Shown: piece after piece, positions 31,145 to 42,692 of the stretch
How the letters are laid out: each line of letters starts with the position of its first letter
Numbering within the stretch: the stretch's first letter is position 1
DNA from: Haematococcus lacustris
Taxonomy: Eukaryota; Chlorophyta; Chlorophyceae; Chlamydomonadales; Haematococcaceae
DNA: 64,000 bases
Assembly: GCA_030144725.1 (NCBI GenBank)
Contig: JASKMD010000005.1
Location: 5,629,212-5,693,211 of the forward strand
Reading direction: 5' to 3'
Translations under genes and position numbers: made by a program
Notes under the pieces: generated by a model
What the model was told of the DNA's origin: nothing
Database searches by the model: none
The model's input: only the letters and a program-made list of their open reading frames with translations

Positions 31145-33229
31145 TCGACTTGTGAATCTATCGGTTCCGGTGTGACAAGAACGGTAACAACAGCGTTTGA
31201 CATTCCGTAGATTTCGGAACGCCACTGACGGTCGTAGGCCTCCGTGCCCCAGCCATTGTCAGCTAGCTCAAATGTGCATGTACTTCAGCTGCCTGTACGC
31301 CAACATGTTTAGCAGTATTCTGACAGCAATATTCTGACAATCGCTACACCGATCAACACTTGCAACCTAGGAGGAGCCGATACTTTACAGCACACAACAT
31401 CACATAAACTTTAGGCGAGCCACCAACGATCAAAGCCCAGATAAAAGGTAGGGTGCAAAAGGTCCCGTGTGGCATCAACAATTCCAACGATTGGAACAAC
31501 GATTGTTAGCAGCAGTACGCGATGTGAGTAGATGTTTACAAACCCCATGCATTGATAAAACATTTATGCATACATTTTCTTCACTCATTACGTACGTTTT
31601 TTATTTAACATGTAGGGAAACAATGTAGGCCAGGAAAGGGCAGAATACACTGCTACACGGTCTCCCACGCATGCAAACAAAACGCATGCCAGCGCAGACC
31701 GACATACCCCAACTTCTTGACATACGCTATGTCTTGAGCAGCACACCATTCACGTCCCGTGCCCACAAGCAGCACGGACCCATACGATCTGCAGTGCCTA
31801 CCCCCCCAACCCTCAGCAGAGACAGAACAGGTATACTATACAAGTCATATTTAAATGCAAGAAAGTGAGTGATGCTGCAACTTCAAGGGCGCAGTAACAT
31901 CCTGAGAACCCTATGTCGCTACTCCCCCACCACGAAATGTATGCAAGCGTGAGAATGCCTGCCAACCCCTGCCATTCGCCTCCCTCCCAGCCCTGACCTA
32001 GCGCTAACGCAGGACGACCCTGCTTGGCTTCCCTATCAGCCCTACACCTGCCTGCCCTGCTCCTGCCTGTCCCACAGCCCATTTGCGGACCCTCAACTAC
32101 CTAAAGCACCTAAACCTCCAGATAGCATGTCGGCCTGCTCCATTTGCCACCACAGCACTGTACAGCTTAGACATAGAGAGCGCAAGGGCTACCAAACCAG
32201 CAGCACCATACCCTACCCAATCTTCCCCTCTGCAGCGAACAGCTGGCCCCTGGCTCTCCCCTACCGCCTGCCTCATCTAATGCAGAGAGGCGAAGCCCCA
32301 CCCTGCACACACACCTGGGCACACCTGTCTCACAATCCTGACTCACCGGCTCAAAGCCACATGGCAAACCCAGCTCACTGCAGTCAGTTAACGTTGTGCT
32401 GCAACCCTAGCAGCAGCTGGTGACGTGCTTAGCAGAGCCAACCCCCACCTAGGATGACCCAGCAACTGACTGTATGGCAAGCAAGACAAGGAAGGCGCAA
32501 AGCAGCGAGGGCACAATGAACTCCCTGCACACACCTACCATCAAGCAATGCTTATGCCACCCTCCAATCCTGTGTCCCGTCCCAGTCCCTGGCCCAGTGC
32601 TCCCGTTGCAAGGCACGCTGCTGAGGTCTCTGAACAATGTGTTGGCTGTGTTGAGGGTTAAACCCAGAGCTGAACTCCATTAGTATAGTGTCAAGTGCCA
32701 CAGCCGCGCAGACAAGCACAAGGCACACACAGGCTGGTGGACATATGACCTCTGCCCATGCTGCCTTTACACCTGTCAGGGCTGACTAACATAGCTGCAC
32801 TGGGTTAGGCACGCAGGCCTTGCTCAGGCCACATCATGTTCACATGAAGGCATGGGCACACCAGAACACCTGTGAACCTGTCAATACAAGGGAGACGGGC
32901 CCTCGCTCATCTGAGCCCACTTGCTGGCAGTGACCTTATTGGTCTGGTTCAGACGGACAGCACAGCCCAGCTGGCTCAGCCAGCAGTGCCAACAAAGACT
33001 GCCATATCAGCACATCAGCCAGCGTACAGCAGCACATAGGTGCATCCTGAGGCATTGCATTTAGGGTGTGTTCCAGGGCATCGCGTTGAGCCAGCAGCAG
33101 ACAGCTCTGAACTCGCCCGGGTGGCACGCAGGACCACAGAGCCAAGGCACTACTACTCTGGTGCTGGGCACCATTTCCACCTGCTACGTGATCCTTGCCA
33201 TACCTAGCGATCACACTGCTGGCTCCCCC
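31145..33229. other. Long intergenic region, no gene recognised
   Basis: The part at 31145-31870 is comparatively AT-rich and may hold the 3' untranslated region of the lumen-protein gene. The rest, to the end of the minus-strand gene at 33230, shows only short frames without consistent splice signals. The last few hundred bases could be the 3' untranslated region of that gene. Confidence 0.4.
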
Positions 33230-35770
33230 TCATGCTTGCATGGCAGCTGCTGCATCTGCCTTGCACCAGGCGATCACTCCTGGCCATCGCAACCCTCCTT
33301 CACTGCGGCTGCTCCCCTGCTGACGGCCCTGAGTAGAGGAGCCACGCATGCAGCCCACAGTGATGGCCACCGCCAAACCTGCTGCGCTCACCCCAGTGGC
33401 AAACACTAGCCAGGCCTCTGCTCCCCCTCCTGGAACATGGCCTGCGGGGCTTAGCTCTTGACAGCTCTTGCTTGGGTGTACAGCCAGGTAGTCAAACAGC
33501 TGTGGCAGCAGGGTGCGGCACACTGCCAGCATGTCTGTCACCAACACCCACAGGGCCAGCCACAACACCAGTGTCAGCCCGTACTTCACCGCCGCAGCCG
33601 CTGCCCCTTGCAGGGCACGGTGCGAAGTGGGAGCACCTGGGAGCATCCCACGGAACTGGACTGCAGTTGCCTTCCGCCTAAAATTGTCAGCTGCAGGAGC
33701 CATGGGCAGGCACCTGCTTGGCTGATGCTGCGTCCCACTGAGGGCCTGTAGCACAGGTAAGGCAGACAGACCGCTGCTTGTGCTCCAGCTGCTGCCACAA
33801 CCACTGCTGTCAGCGTTGTTGCCGGCGCTGCTGCTATTCTGGGGATGCATGGCCTGACTGCCAGCAGGAAGGCGGTCGGCTGCCTCAGCCATGGGCTGCT
33901 GCACCTCTGTGCTGTCCAGCATCAGGCTGTTGCAGCTGGCCAAGCTGTCTGTGCGCCAGCAACTGCTGGGTTGCACCAGCGGGCAATTGCACAGGCCCCG
34001 CAGGCCATTTGCCAGTCCTGGGGCTGTGTCTGACTGCAGGTCCAGAGCAGTTAGTGCTTGGTGACTGGGGCAGCCAGGGAGGTGCAAGCTGCTGTAGGCA
34101 TCAGCAGTGGCTGGGGCATCCATGGGGATGCCAGAACTGCTGTCAGAATAGGGGGGCTCGGGCCCCAGCAGCAACTCCAGGCCACGCTGCGAGCAAACAG
34201 CGAGCGCAAGCACACAGTCCTTGCAGTGCACGCAACCATGCATCAATGCCTACGACACCTGGAAGTAAACCTGCCATAGCTACAAGCAAGGGCTGCCAGA
34301 CATGTGGTACTTCACATGGCTGGTCAAAGGCAAACTCATGTGTGACAAGCTACCATCGCGTGATGTGTGGTATGCGTGATGGCTTAGACAGGGGGGCCCG
34401 CACCTGGCGCAAGCCACCCAGAAGGCAAGACAGGCTTGCCCAGCAGTCATGCTCTCTGACGAACCCCACCAAAGCAGACAGCACGCAGCGGTACTCCACC
34501 TCATGCTCATCACCTGTGCCAGATAACAGCCAGCACTCAGCTTGTTCACTATAGATGACCAGCGCCACAGAGTGTATGCTAGAGAGCAACAGACTGAAGC
34601 AGCAAAAGGGCCAGCACAGTCCTGGCAGGGGTGTGCTGCCGTCTCAAGCTCTTGTGAGGACAGCTAAGATGGGCAAGGCTTGCCTGGAGCGGGCACTGCT
34701 TCCAGGCAGTAGTTCATGTCAGCTGCAAGAGGCTTAAAATGGTTGGCCCATGCCCACATGAAAGCATTCTGCAAACAGTGGTCAGTGCAGCAATACACAC
34801 CATGATGGCTGGATAGCATGCCAGGATAGCCTAGAGGCAAGCATGGCAACTAGCACAATACAGCAGGCCATGCTTGTCTGCTGTGCACAAAGCTAGTAAG
34901 CCGTGCTTACCTGTAGACGCGGCAGCAGGCTACCAAACGGGGCGTCAAACACAGAGGGATGGAATGCTGGCAGCTCTGTACCTTCAGGCAAAGCCTCGCA
35001 CATCATGCTCCAAGCCAGCCTGTTACAAGTACAGGGGGGGGTGAATCAGCATCCTCATCAAGGCAGTGGCAGCAATTGGATTTGCCATGACGCACCCCAT
35101 CATCTCCTCGGCAGCAGCTCGTGGCAGGACAGGTAGCGGTGCTGCTTGCTGGATGGATGCGAACGTGGGGACGCCGGAGTCACTTGCCGAGACAAAGCAA
35201 AAAACGCAGGTCTCGCGCTCACACACCCGCACCCTGCACCCACACGGCGAACACCGCACTGTCGCCCAACTCGAAGACGCTGCTGACAACATTTCTGCTG
35301 CCCACCCACCGCGCTGCCACTGAGCCGCGGGTTGGCACCGTCAGCGGCACAGCGCTTTGGACCGAGGTCCCCACAACGGACAGGAGGCTAGCTGGACGGG
35401 ACTTGCCGGCATTGTTTGCCACAAGAGCACCAGGTGCCGCAACAAGAGGCGCGGGCGTATCCCACATTTCGGCATGTCCTCCCAGCGTGGTTCCCTGGGA
35501 GGGGTCCGTAACAAGAGGCATGGATCTGACGGGGCTGCCCCCAGCGGAGGGACAAGGCGAAGGAGATGCTAATGTTGAGATCAAGCGAACTTCAACAGCC
35601 ACAGCTTCGCCTAGGACTGCACAGGGCGGCCAGACCAGTTGAAACTCGGGCTCGCTGGCCTTGTCTTGGAAGCCTTTAGCCAGCTGACCACTGCCGGAAG
35701 GCTCAGTGCAACCGTGCTGCCTTTCCTGAACAAGCTGCAGCAGCTCGCTCAGTTGGCACGGTAGCTGCAT
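33230..35770 (-). CDS. Unrecognised multi-exon gene, probable membrane protein
   Basis: Coding-like segments in order on the minus strand are 35770-35230 (FQLVWPPCAVLGEAVAVEVR, GSRNVVSSVFELGDSAVFAV), about 35240-35040 (ETCVFCFVSASDSGVPTFAS, EEMMGCVMANPIAATALMRM), about 35020-34912 (WSMMCEALPEGTELPAFHPS, ending LLPRLQ before GTAAGC), about 34775-34670 (NAFMWAWANHFKPLAADMNY), about 34580-34400 (QAECWLLSGTGDEHEVEYRC) and 34190-33230. The last segment has two hydrophobic stretches near its end (YGLTLVLWLALWVLVTDMLA and AWLVFATGVSAAGLAVAITV) separated by about 35 residues, so a C-terminal membrane hairpin is likely. No known domain is recognised. Exon junctions in the first two segments are uncertain. 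Confidence 0.5.
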
Positions 35771-36742
35771 GACTCAAATTGTCGACAAGCTAAAAAACAC
35801 GCTACGAGATGCCTAGCCTGGAGCCGAGGTGCCAGTCATGGAAGCGAGGAACAGCACAGGCCTCGGCAGTGGAAACGAGGGTCGCAGTTCAGTAACAAGC
35901 ATGTCCAAAGTGTGACACCTAATGTTTTGGGGGCCCCATCCCCCGCCCTTCCGCCCTTCTCCCTGCCCCACACTTCCTTGAAATGCACAGCCTCCATGCT
36001 ACAACAGGCCCATCGACGTTGGTGCGGGATCAGTTGAAGTGCATGCAAAAGCACCCGCGGGTGTGAGTTCGCAACGGGCACATGCCGGGAGCTGTCAGGT
36101 ACGTACGCGTCTTAATAATTATGCGTAGGGGTAGCGTCGCGTAACTATGTGTTGAATGGCAGTGCTGGAGGGACTCGACTTAAAGAGAGGGAGGTTCGCA
36201 ATCACTTGACCCAAACTTGTCAAGTGATTGCTGGGTCCCAACGACTGTAACAGTTGTAGCCAACAAGGTTGGGAGTCACCAGCGAAGCTGACCAGCCAGC
36301 CTGCAGGATAAAGCAGCAAAGCCTGTCTCCACCTGCTTGGCGCTGCAGGTCACTGTTTGTCCTTGAGCCCCACAGGGCTACAACTGCACTGCCCTCACCC
36401 TGCAGAACTGCGCCCAACGCACAACAGCAGCTGGCTGGGCCGCCCCGCCATGCCTAACCCAGGCAGACCAGGCCAGGAGTGGGTGCAAGTGCGTGACAGA
36501 GCCCTGCTGCGGAAGTGGCAGCGACGGCACCAGCGTCAGCAGCAGCAACACTGACATGCCATGAGCCAGACAAACAAACAATACGATTGCCCCATACAAA
36601 GGGGATGTGTGTGCGCTAGAGTGTGCATAGGGTAGGGCTCTAGCGAATAGGTGAGGGACACAGTCCCGACTCCTGGGTCAGGGACACACACCAGTCTCTT
36701 ACTGTTGTGGAGAAGTGTAGGGGCTCCACAGGAGGATTTTCC
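35771..36742. other. Intergenic region
   Basis: No gene is recognised. It contains the perfect hairpin at 36198-36231 and ends at the left edge of the short hAT relative. Confidence 0.4.
36198..36231. repeat. Perfect 13-bp inverted repeat with 8-base loop
   Basis: GCAATCACTTGAC is followed by CCAAACTT and then GTCAAGTGATTGC. No flanking similarity to other elements here was seen. It may be a transcribed hairpin or the tip of a small foldback element. Confidence 0.8.
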
Positions 36743-37953
36743 AACATGGGGTTGGTAATATGCATGCAAGTACTCTCTAAATACTGCATCGTTTTCGATA
36801 GCGTTTGGCACATTGGTGGCTGCAAATCAATGCGCGTCATCTGACCATCAGCGCACGACATTGGAGTCTTTGCTCGCGTACTGCCACATGTGCCCGCGAA
36901 CAAATCACATCGGCGAGACGAGTCTCCTTGGCACGGTGAGCCGCATCGCTGTGGCCCCATCTACCTAGCGTAGTGAGCTGGTTGTGCACAAATGGAATGT
37001 CCGGCCAACACCCAACGCGATGTCTGCCGGGCGTGCAGGGCACCTTGACGTGGTGTTTGGAACATATTGTTATACTCGCTCTCGCCAAATACACCCTTCG
37101 GGTCGGCGCACACTAAGGTATCAACGGCTTACACACCCCCTCCTCCACTGTGTCCTCCACTGTGTTTCACCCGCTGCACCCATAGGGAAATGGCTATAAA
37201 ACGTTTGTTCTTGACTCACTGGTGCATCTCTTGAAACAAATTGCACATCAAACAACCCAGGCCTCTATCAGTTTGACATCTTCAAAGTGACATCATGTTC
37301 TCCAAGTAAAATCAGGGCCACGGGGCTGTGGGGTGGCAGTTGAGCTATGAAACGTTGCACGCAGGTGGGGGGATGTAGGGGAGTGTAAGTCTCAGAGGAG
37401 CCGAGTCCAAACTCGGTCATGGTGTGGAGCTGTGTGACTGACTGCATGGCCCTGGTCCTGAGATCGGCTAAGGGAGTTGGGGGTCACAGACCAAAGTGAG
37501 CTATTGACATATCTGAGTATGAGCGTGTGTAACAATGTCTAAAAGGAGCGTAACCTAGTAAGTAGCATGTTGTAAGTCCCAATGGTCGAGCTGTGGCATT
37601 GCCCTCTAGGTAAGGGGGGGAGGTGGGCTCATTGCCACATCGCCGAAACCGCTATCCGATCCGACTGCTGCTGCCGACACGCATGCGCATGTAGAGCAGC
37701 CTAAGCGACGAAGGCGGTCGCAGCGATGACGGCATGCCCCGCAACGGCCCAAATTTGAATCACTAACTTTGATGCTTTGTTGTGCACGGCCTACTCGGTG
37801 TATGTTTATTCTGGATGGGTGAAAGGTAGCTGGCTGGGTTGGCTACATACTGAGCCAGCTAGCATTAAATTTGGCGCAGCGAGTGCAGAGTTACAGCCGT
37901 CCTACTACCAGGGGTCGGTTTACTGCCATTTTGTGAATGTTGGGGGCGCATGA
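36743..37953 (+). mobile_element. Non-autonomous relative of the hAT-like element
   Basis: The left 580 bases (36743-37325) match 23213-23800, and the right 315 bases (about 37640-37953) match 26770-27085, both at high identity. The right terminus keeps ATGTTGGGGGCGC, but the left terminus retains only CCAACAT. The transposase is gone. The 315 bases between the arms do not match the autonomous copy but resemble an inverted dispersed repeat at 44.15-44.41 kb. The TATA-like box is retained. Confidence 0.85.
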
Positions 37954-37984
37954 GGATAGGGATACTGCATGGCTGCATGAGGAT

Positions 37985-38125
37985 ATGCTGCATTATATAC
38001 ATATATATTCCGCTTCTTCTTAGCCATCACGCGATGCGCAGTGCGACGGGCGGTGGCCATTTCAAGCAATTTAGGTTTCCCGGGTGATTCATGGAGGGAT
38101 GTCAGCATGGACCACCACTCGCGCC
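37985..38125 (-). pseudogene. Dispersed coding module also found at 57.5 kb
   Basis: The minus strand encodes [18 protein letters not shown], then [16 protein letters not shown]. The same peptide, with few changes, is encoded on the plus strand at 57529-57640, and the DNA identity is about 90 percent across 100 bases. Upstream and downstream contexts differ. Here the frame ends in ATATATAT DNA, so this is a fragment. The family is not recognised. The lysine/arginine-rich end could bind nucleic acid. Confidence 0.55.
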
Positions 38126-38267
38126 GATTAAGGCCGGAAGTCGCCTACGTCATTTCTTCCCGGGAGGCATACTGCAGATAGCCCCAGGAAAGGCCGACTC
38201 ATCGCCGTTGTAATCATTGAAAAACTCAAAGTTGCTGCGATGTTATAACTATTTGAAAAGTTACCTA

Positions 38268-39010
38268 ACCCTGTACCGGGTCCTACCGACCCTGTACAGG
38301 GTCCTGGGCCACAGGGTTCTGCCGCACGGCTACAGGGTCCTGCGACATTTGTCTACAGGGTTCTGCCGCACGGCTACCGGGTCCTGCGACGTTTGGCTAC
38401 AGGGTTCTGCCGCACTGCCACAGGGTTTTGCGACGTTTGGCTACAGGGTTTTGCCGCACGCCTACAGGGTCCTGCGACGTTTGGCTACAGGGTTCTGCCG
38501 CACGCCTACAGGGTCCTGCGACGTTTGTCTACAGGGTCCTGCCGCACGCCTACAGGGTCCTGCGACGTATGTCTACAGGGTCCTGCCGCACGCCTACAGG
38601 GTCCTGCGACGTATGTCTACAGGGTTCTGCCGCACGGCTACAGGGTCCTGCGACGTTTGTTTACAGGGTCCTGCCGCACGCCTACAGGGTCCTGCGACGT
38701 ATGTCTACAGGGTTCTGCCGCACGCCTACAGGGTCCTGCGACGTTTGTTTATGGGGTTCTGCCGCACGCCTACAGGGTCCTGTGACGTTTGGCTACAGGG
38801 TTCTGCCGCACGCCTACAGGGTCCTGCTAAATTAGGCTACAGGGTTCTGCCGCACGGCTACAGGTTCCTACGACATATTCTCACAGGGTTCTGCCGCACG
38901 CCTACAGGGTCCTGCGAAATTAGGCTACAGGGTCCTGCCGCACGGCTTCAGGGTCCTACGACACACGTTCACAGGGTCCTGCCGCACGGCTACAGGGTCC
39001 TGCCACAACG
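38268..39010. repeat. Minisatellite with core ACAGGGTCCTGC
   Basis: About 17 alternating copies of two half-units, CTACAGGGTTCTGCCGCACG and CTACAGGGTCCTGCGACGTT, combine into a unit of about 43 bases. The array decays toward its right end. Frames stay open because the unit length is near a multiple of three and lacks stops. The core is the reverse complement of the core of the array at 42.7-43.9 kb. Confidence 0.9.
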
Positions 39011-39289
39011 TATGCAACGACGCCCGAACACCTCGCAACACCACAACATACGGCATGTATTGCTGGTGCTAAGCACATGCATTGATGGAAGGTGACAACA
39101 CCACACAACAATTCCACACAACATCACTACAACAACAACACATCGACTCATGCATTGCTCACCACATATGTCATGTGCACAACCACAAGGACTGGCTGCA
39201 CCTCATTGTTATGGGCTAACACCTTATCACGGGACTGCTAAGCACTTTGCCTTGCTGCCTATGCCCCATGGGACCATATCAGGTTGGGC

Positions 39290-40250
39290 TAGGCTAGGGT
39301 AGGCTGGGCTGGGCTGCGTTGGGGTGGGGTGGACTCGGCTAGACTAAGGAAGTAGGAAGTAGACGGGGTGGCGGACTTAGAGGTGGTGGTGGTGGTGGGA
39401 CAGGAGAGGGAAGGAGGAAGGGGCCAAAAGGCTGGAGGGTGACCATCAAACCTGCAACAACAAGGGGTGGGCTTGCGGTTACTGCCCCATAGCACCCAAC
39501 TGGGCTGGGCTTGCGCTCCAGGCTGCCCGCTCCAGGCTGCCCGCTCCAGGCTGCCCGCTCCAGGCTGCTCGCTCTAGGCTGCTGGCCAAGGGCTGCATCC
39601 CGCCAAGGGGGGAGGGGGGGGTAGATGGGTGGCAGATTTGGAAGTGGTGGTGGTGAGACGAGGGAGTGGTGGTGGTGAGACGAGGGAGGGAAGGGGCAAG
39701 GGTGCAAGGGGCAGGAGACTGAATGAGGCACAAAATCAGGCTGGGCTAGGCTCGGCTGGGCTAGCCTGGGGTAGGCTAGGCTAGGGTAGGCTAGGGTAGG
39801 CTAGCCTAGGCAAGGCTAGCCTGGGGTAGGCTAGGCTAGGCTAGGCTGGGGTAGGCTAGGCTAGGCTAGGCTGGGGTAGGCTGAGCTAGGCTAGGCTGGG
39901 GTAGGCTGGGCTAGGCTTGGCTCCAGGTTGCCCACTCCAGGTTGCCCGCTCCAGGCTGCCCGCTCCAGGCTGCCCGCTCCAGACTGCCCACTCCGGGCTG
40001 CCCGCTCCAGGCTGCCCGCACCATGCTGCTACGCCAAGGGCTGCTGGGTGCCATTGGGTGGGGGAGAGAGAGAGAAGAGGGGAGGAGGGGAGGAGGGGAG
40101 GAGGGTAGGTAGGTGGCAGACTCGGAAGTGGTGGTGGTGGGCTTGGGCAGGGAAGGGGGAAGGGGGAAGGGGGCAAGGGGCAGCAGTGTGACCATCAGAC
40201 CTGCGGCAGCAAGAGGCATCCTTGCATTTAGGCTTGGCATTGGGGACCAC
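39290..40250 (-). other. Repeated proline-rich-type modules, with GGCTA repeats
   Basis: These are the same modules as in the first 6 kb, in minus orientation. The junctions read GTTGCAGGTTTGATGGTCACC (minus, near 39450) and GCCGCAGGTCTGATGGTCAC (minus, near 40200), followed by CT-rich DNA. Between them, 39730-39920 is an interrupted GGCTA/GGGGTA repeat, and 39505-39590 and 39920-40020 repeat CCAGGCTGCCCGCT. Confidence 0.55.
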
Positions 40251-40546
40251 TCATGTGCAAGGACTGGCCACTTACAGTTATGCTCCGTGTCACGCCGCCG
40301 GGGTAGGGTACGGGGTACGGGGTACGGGGAGGGTACGATACTTGCTGGCTCCTTGTTTGTTGCTGCTCTACCGCCTTGCTTGCAATCATCCAGGCCATGC
40401 TACACCTGCCATGCTCCAGCTGTCGACAACTGCAAGCAAACATCAGCCAGCAAGCATGTGCACTCACCGGAAGTCCTGGCTGCCGCTCCAAGCGCCTCCT
40501 ACCTCCTGCTCTTGGCTGCTGCTCTTGCTTACTGCTCATGGCTGCA

Positions 40547-41033
40547 GGGGAGGGGAGGGGAGGGGAGGGGAGGGGAGGGGAGGGGAGGGGAGGGGAGGGG
40601 AGGGGAGGGGAGGGGAGGGGAGGGGAGGGGAGGGGAGGGGAGGGGAGGGGAGGGGAGGGGAGGGGAGGGGAGGGGAGGGGAGGGGAGGGGAGGGGAGGGG
40701 AGGGGAGGGGAGGGGAGGGGAGGGGAGGGGAGGGGAGGGGAGGGGAGGGGAGGGGAGGGGAGGGGAGGGGAGGGGAGGGGAGGGGAGGGGAGGGGAGGGG
40801 AGGGGAGGGGAGGGGAGGGGAGGGGAGGGGAGGGGAGGGGAGGGGAGGGGAGGGGAGGGGAGGGGAGGGGAGGGGAGGGGAGGGGAGGGGAGGGGAGGGG
40901 AGGGGAGGGGAGGGGAGGGGAGGGGAGGGGAGGGGAGGGGAGGGGAGGGGAGGGGAGGGGAGGGGAGGGGAGGGGAGGGGAGGGGAGGGGAGGGGAGGGG
41001 AGGGGAGGGGAGGGGAGGGGAGGGGAGGGGAGG
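40547..41033 (+). repeat. (GGGGA)n array, about 97 units
   Basis: A perfect pentanucleotide array. The plus strand has G4 tracts separated by single A, an extreme quadruplex-forming sequence. Frames of 170-320 codons on both strands in this region are artefacts. Confidence 0.97.
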
Positions 41034-41304
41034 AGGCAGTGCTCCAGGTTGCATTGTAGTGAAGGAGGGCGAGAGTGAAGGTGAGTGTAGCGATTGTGGG
41101 AAAGGGGATGGGTGTGACCATGAAATCCTGCAGCAAAGAAGGGCATGCTAGTGGTCAGGCTAGACACATGGAGCCACACAATTGCCACGGCAAGCCACTC
41201 ACCATTTGTAGAGAGGAGTGTATGGGGGGGAATGGGGTTTGGGGCAGGGGTTAGGGAGGGTGCCACTCATGGCTGCCGTTCGTTGCGTTGCGTTGTACTG
41301 GGCA

Positions 41305-41708
41305 GGGGAGGGAGGGAGGGAGGGAGGGAGGGAGGGAGGGAGGGAGGGAGGGAGGGAGGGAGGGAGGGAGGGAGGGAGGGAGGGAGGGAGGGAGGAGGAG
41401 GGAGGGAGGGAGGGAGGGAGGGAGGGAGGGAGGGAGGGAGGGAGGGAGGGAGGGAGGGAGGGAGGGAGGGAGGGAGGGAGGGAGGGAGGGAGGGAGGGAG
41501 AGGGAGGGAGGGAGGGAGGGAGGGAGGGAGGGAGGGAGGGAGGGAGGGAGGGAGGGGGGAGGGGGGAGGGAGGGAGGGAGGGAGGGGGGAGGGAGGGAGG
41601 GAGGGAGGGAGGGGGGGGGGGGAGGGGGGGGGGGGAGGGAGGGGGGGGGGAGGGGGGGGGGGGAGGGGGGAGGGAGGGAGGGGGGGGGGGGAGGGGGGGG
41701 GAGGGAGG
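41305..41708 (+). repeat. (GGGA)n array
   Basis: About 280 bases of nearly perfect GGGA repeats are followed by 120 bases in which G-runs of up to 12 replace the unit. Together with the (GGGGA)n array 270 bases away, this makes about 0.9 kb of almost pure purine on one strand. Confidence 0.95.
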
Positions 41709-42690
41709 GCCTGCAGAAAAACAAGGGCATGACAGCGGTCAGACTAGGTACATAAAGCCACACAGTTGCAAGGGCAGGCCACTCACCACTCACTCACTTG
41801 CTAGGTTGAGTGTGTGAGGGGGGAATGGGGTTGGGTGTGGGACAAGGGGAGTGGGTGCTACTCATCGCTGCCGCTTCTAACCGCTTCTGGCTGCTCTTGG
41901 CTGCTCTGCCAAGCTGCTTCCCTTGGCTGCACTTCATGGCTTCCAGCTTACGACTGGTCCTGCGCTCCAAGCACCTTCAAGTCACCTCCAACCCACTTTA
42001 CCTGCAAGCAACCCATGCCACACATTCTTTACCAATTGACTAGTAGCTATTTCTTGATGATTATCGCACCTTTCCCGTGCTACTTGGCATTAGTTGTGGA
42101 AATCTGACTGCCACAAAGTTATCAGACTGCACGAGTCGATGAGCGCCAAGTCGATGAGCGCCACCTTGCTCCTTTCGCACCTTTCCCTGCCTCCTCGCTG
42201 CCTCTTGCTCCTGTCGCTCGACCTAGTCGCATGCTTTCTATCGCTCCTTTCGCTTCACCTTGGCGCTATATTGCTGTGGCTGGTCGCAATTGCTGTGAGG
42301 CTGCTGGGTGGCGCCCCACCTGCAAGGCACTTAACATTCTATCCGCCTGCAAGGCACTTCAAGCAACAACGTCTATCATCGTCCCTGGTGACGAGAGATG
42401 CCGCTGGCTAGCGACGGCTGGATGGCTTCTCCTGGCTGCGATCCCCTGTTGGCTGCTCCTGGCTGCTCCTGGCTGCTAACGCCAGCTTGGCGGGGCAGTC
42501 TTAATTCCTGCGCGATGCCTTGCTTCCTTCGCAGTTCCTTTGCGAGAACTTCATGCAACCCTCCATGCAGCCGAATTATTTTGGACCCTGTGGGCATACC
42601 GTGTTATAGAGATAGGCTGGCGTGATAGGGCAGCTGTAGCACGCATGGTTGAATGAATCAATGACACTGATGGTGACTTCAATATATGTG
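41709..42690. other. Spacer with module fragments
   Basis: It begins with another CCTGCAGAAAAACA-type module junction. The remainder (41.85-42.69 kb) holds short repeats such as CTGCTCCTGGCTGCTCCTGG and CCTGCAAGGCACTT and no convincing gene. Confidence 0.4.
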
Positions 42691-42692
42691 GC

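Noticed and set aside
40113..41266. Long frames of GEGRG or PSPPL repeats
   Set aside because: Artefacts of the (GGGGA)n array.
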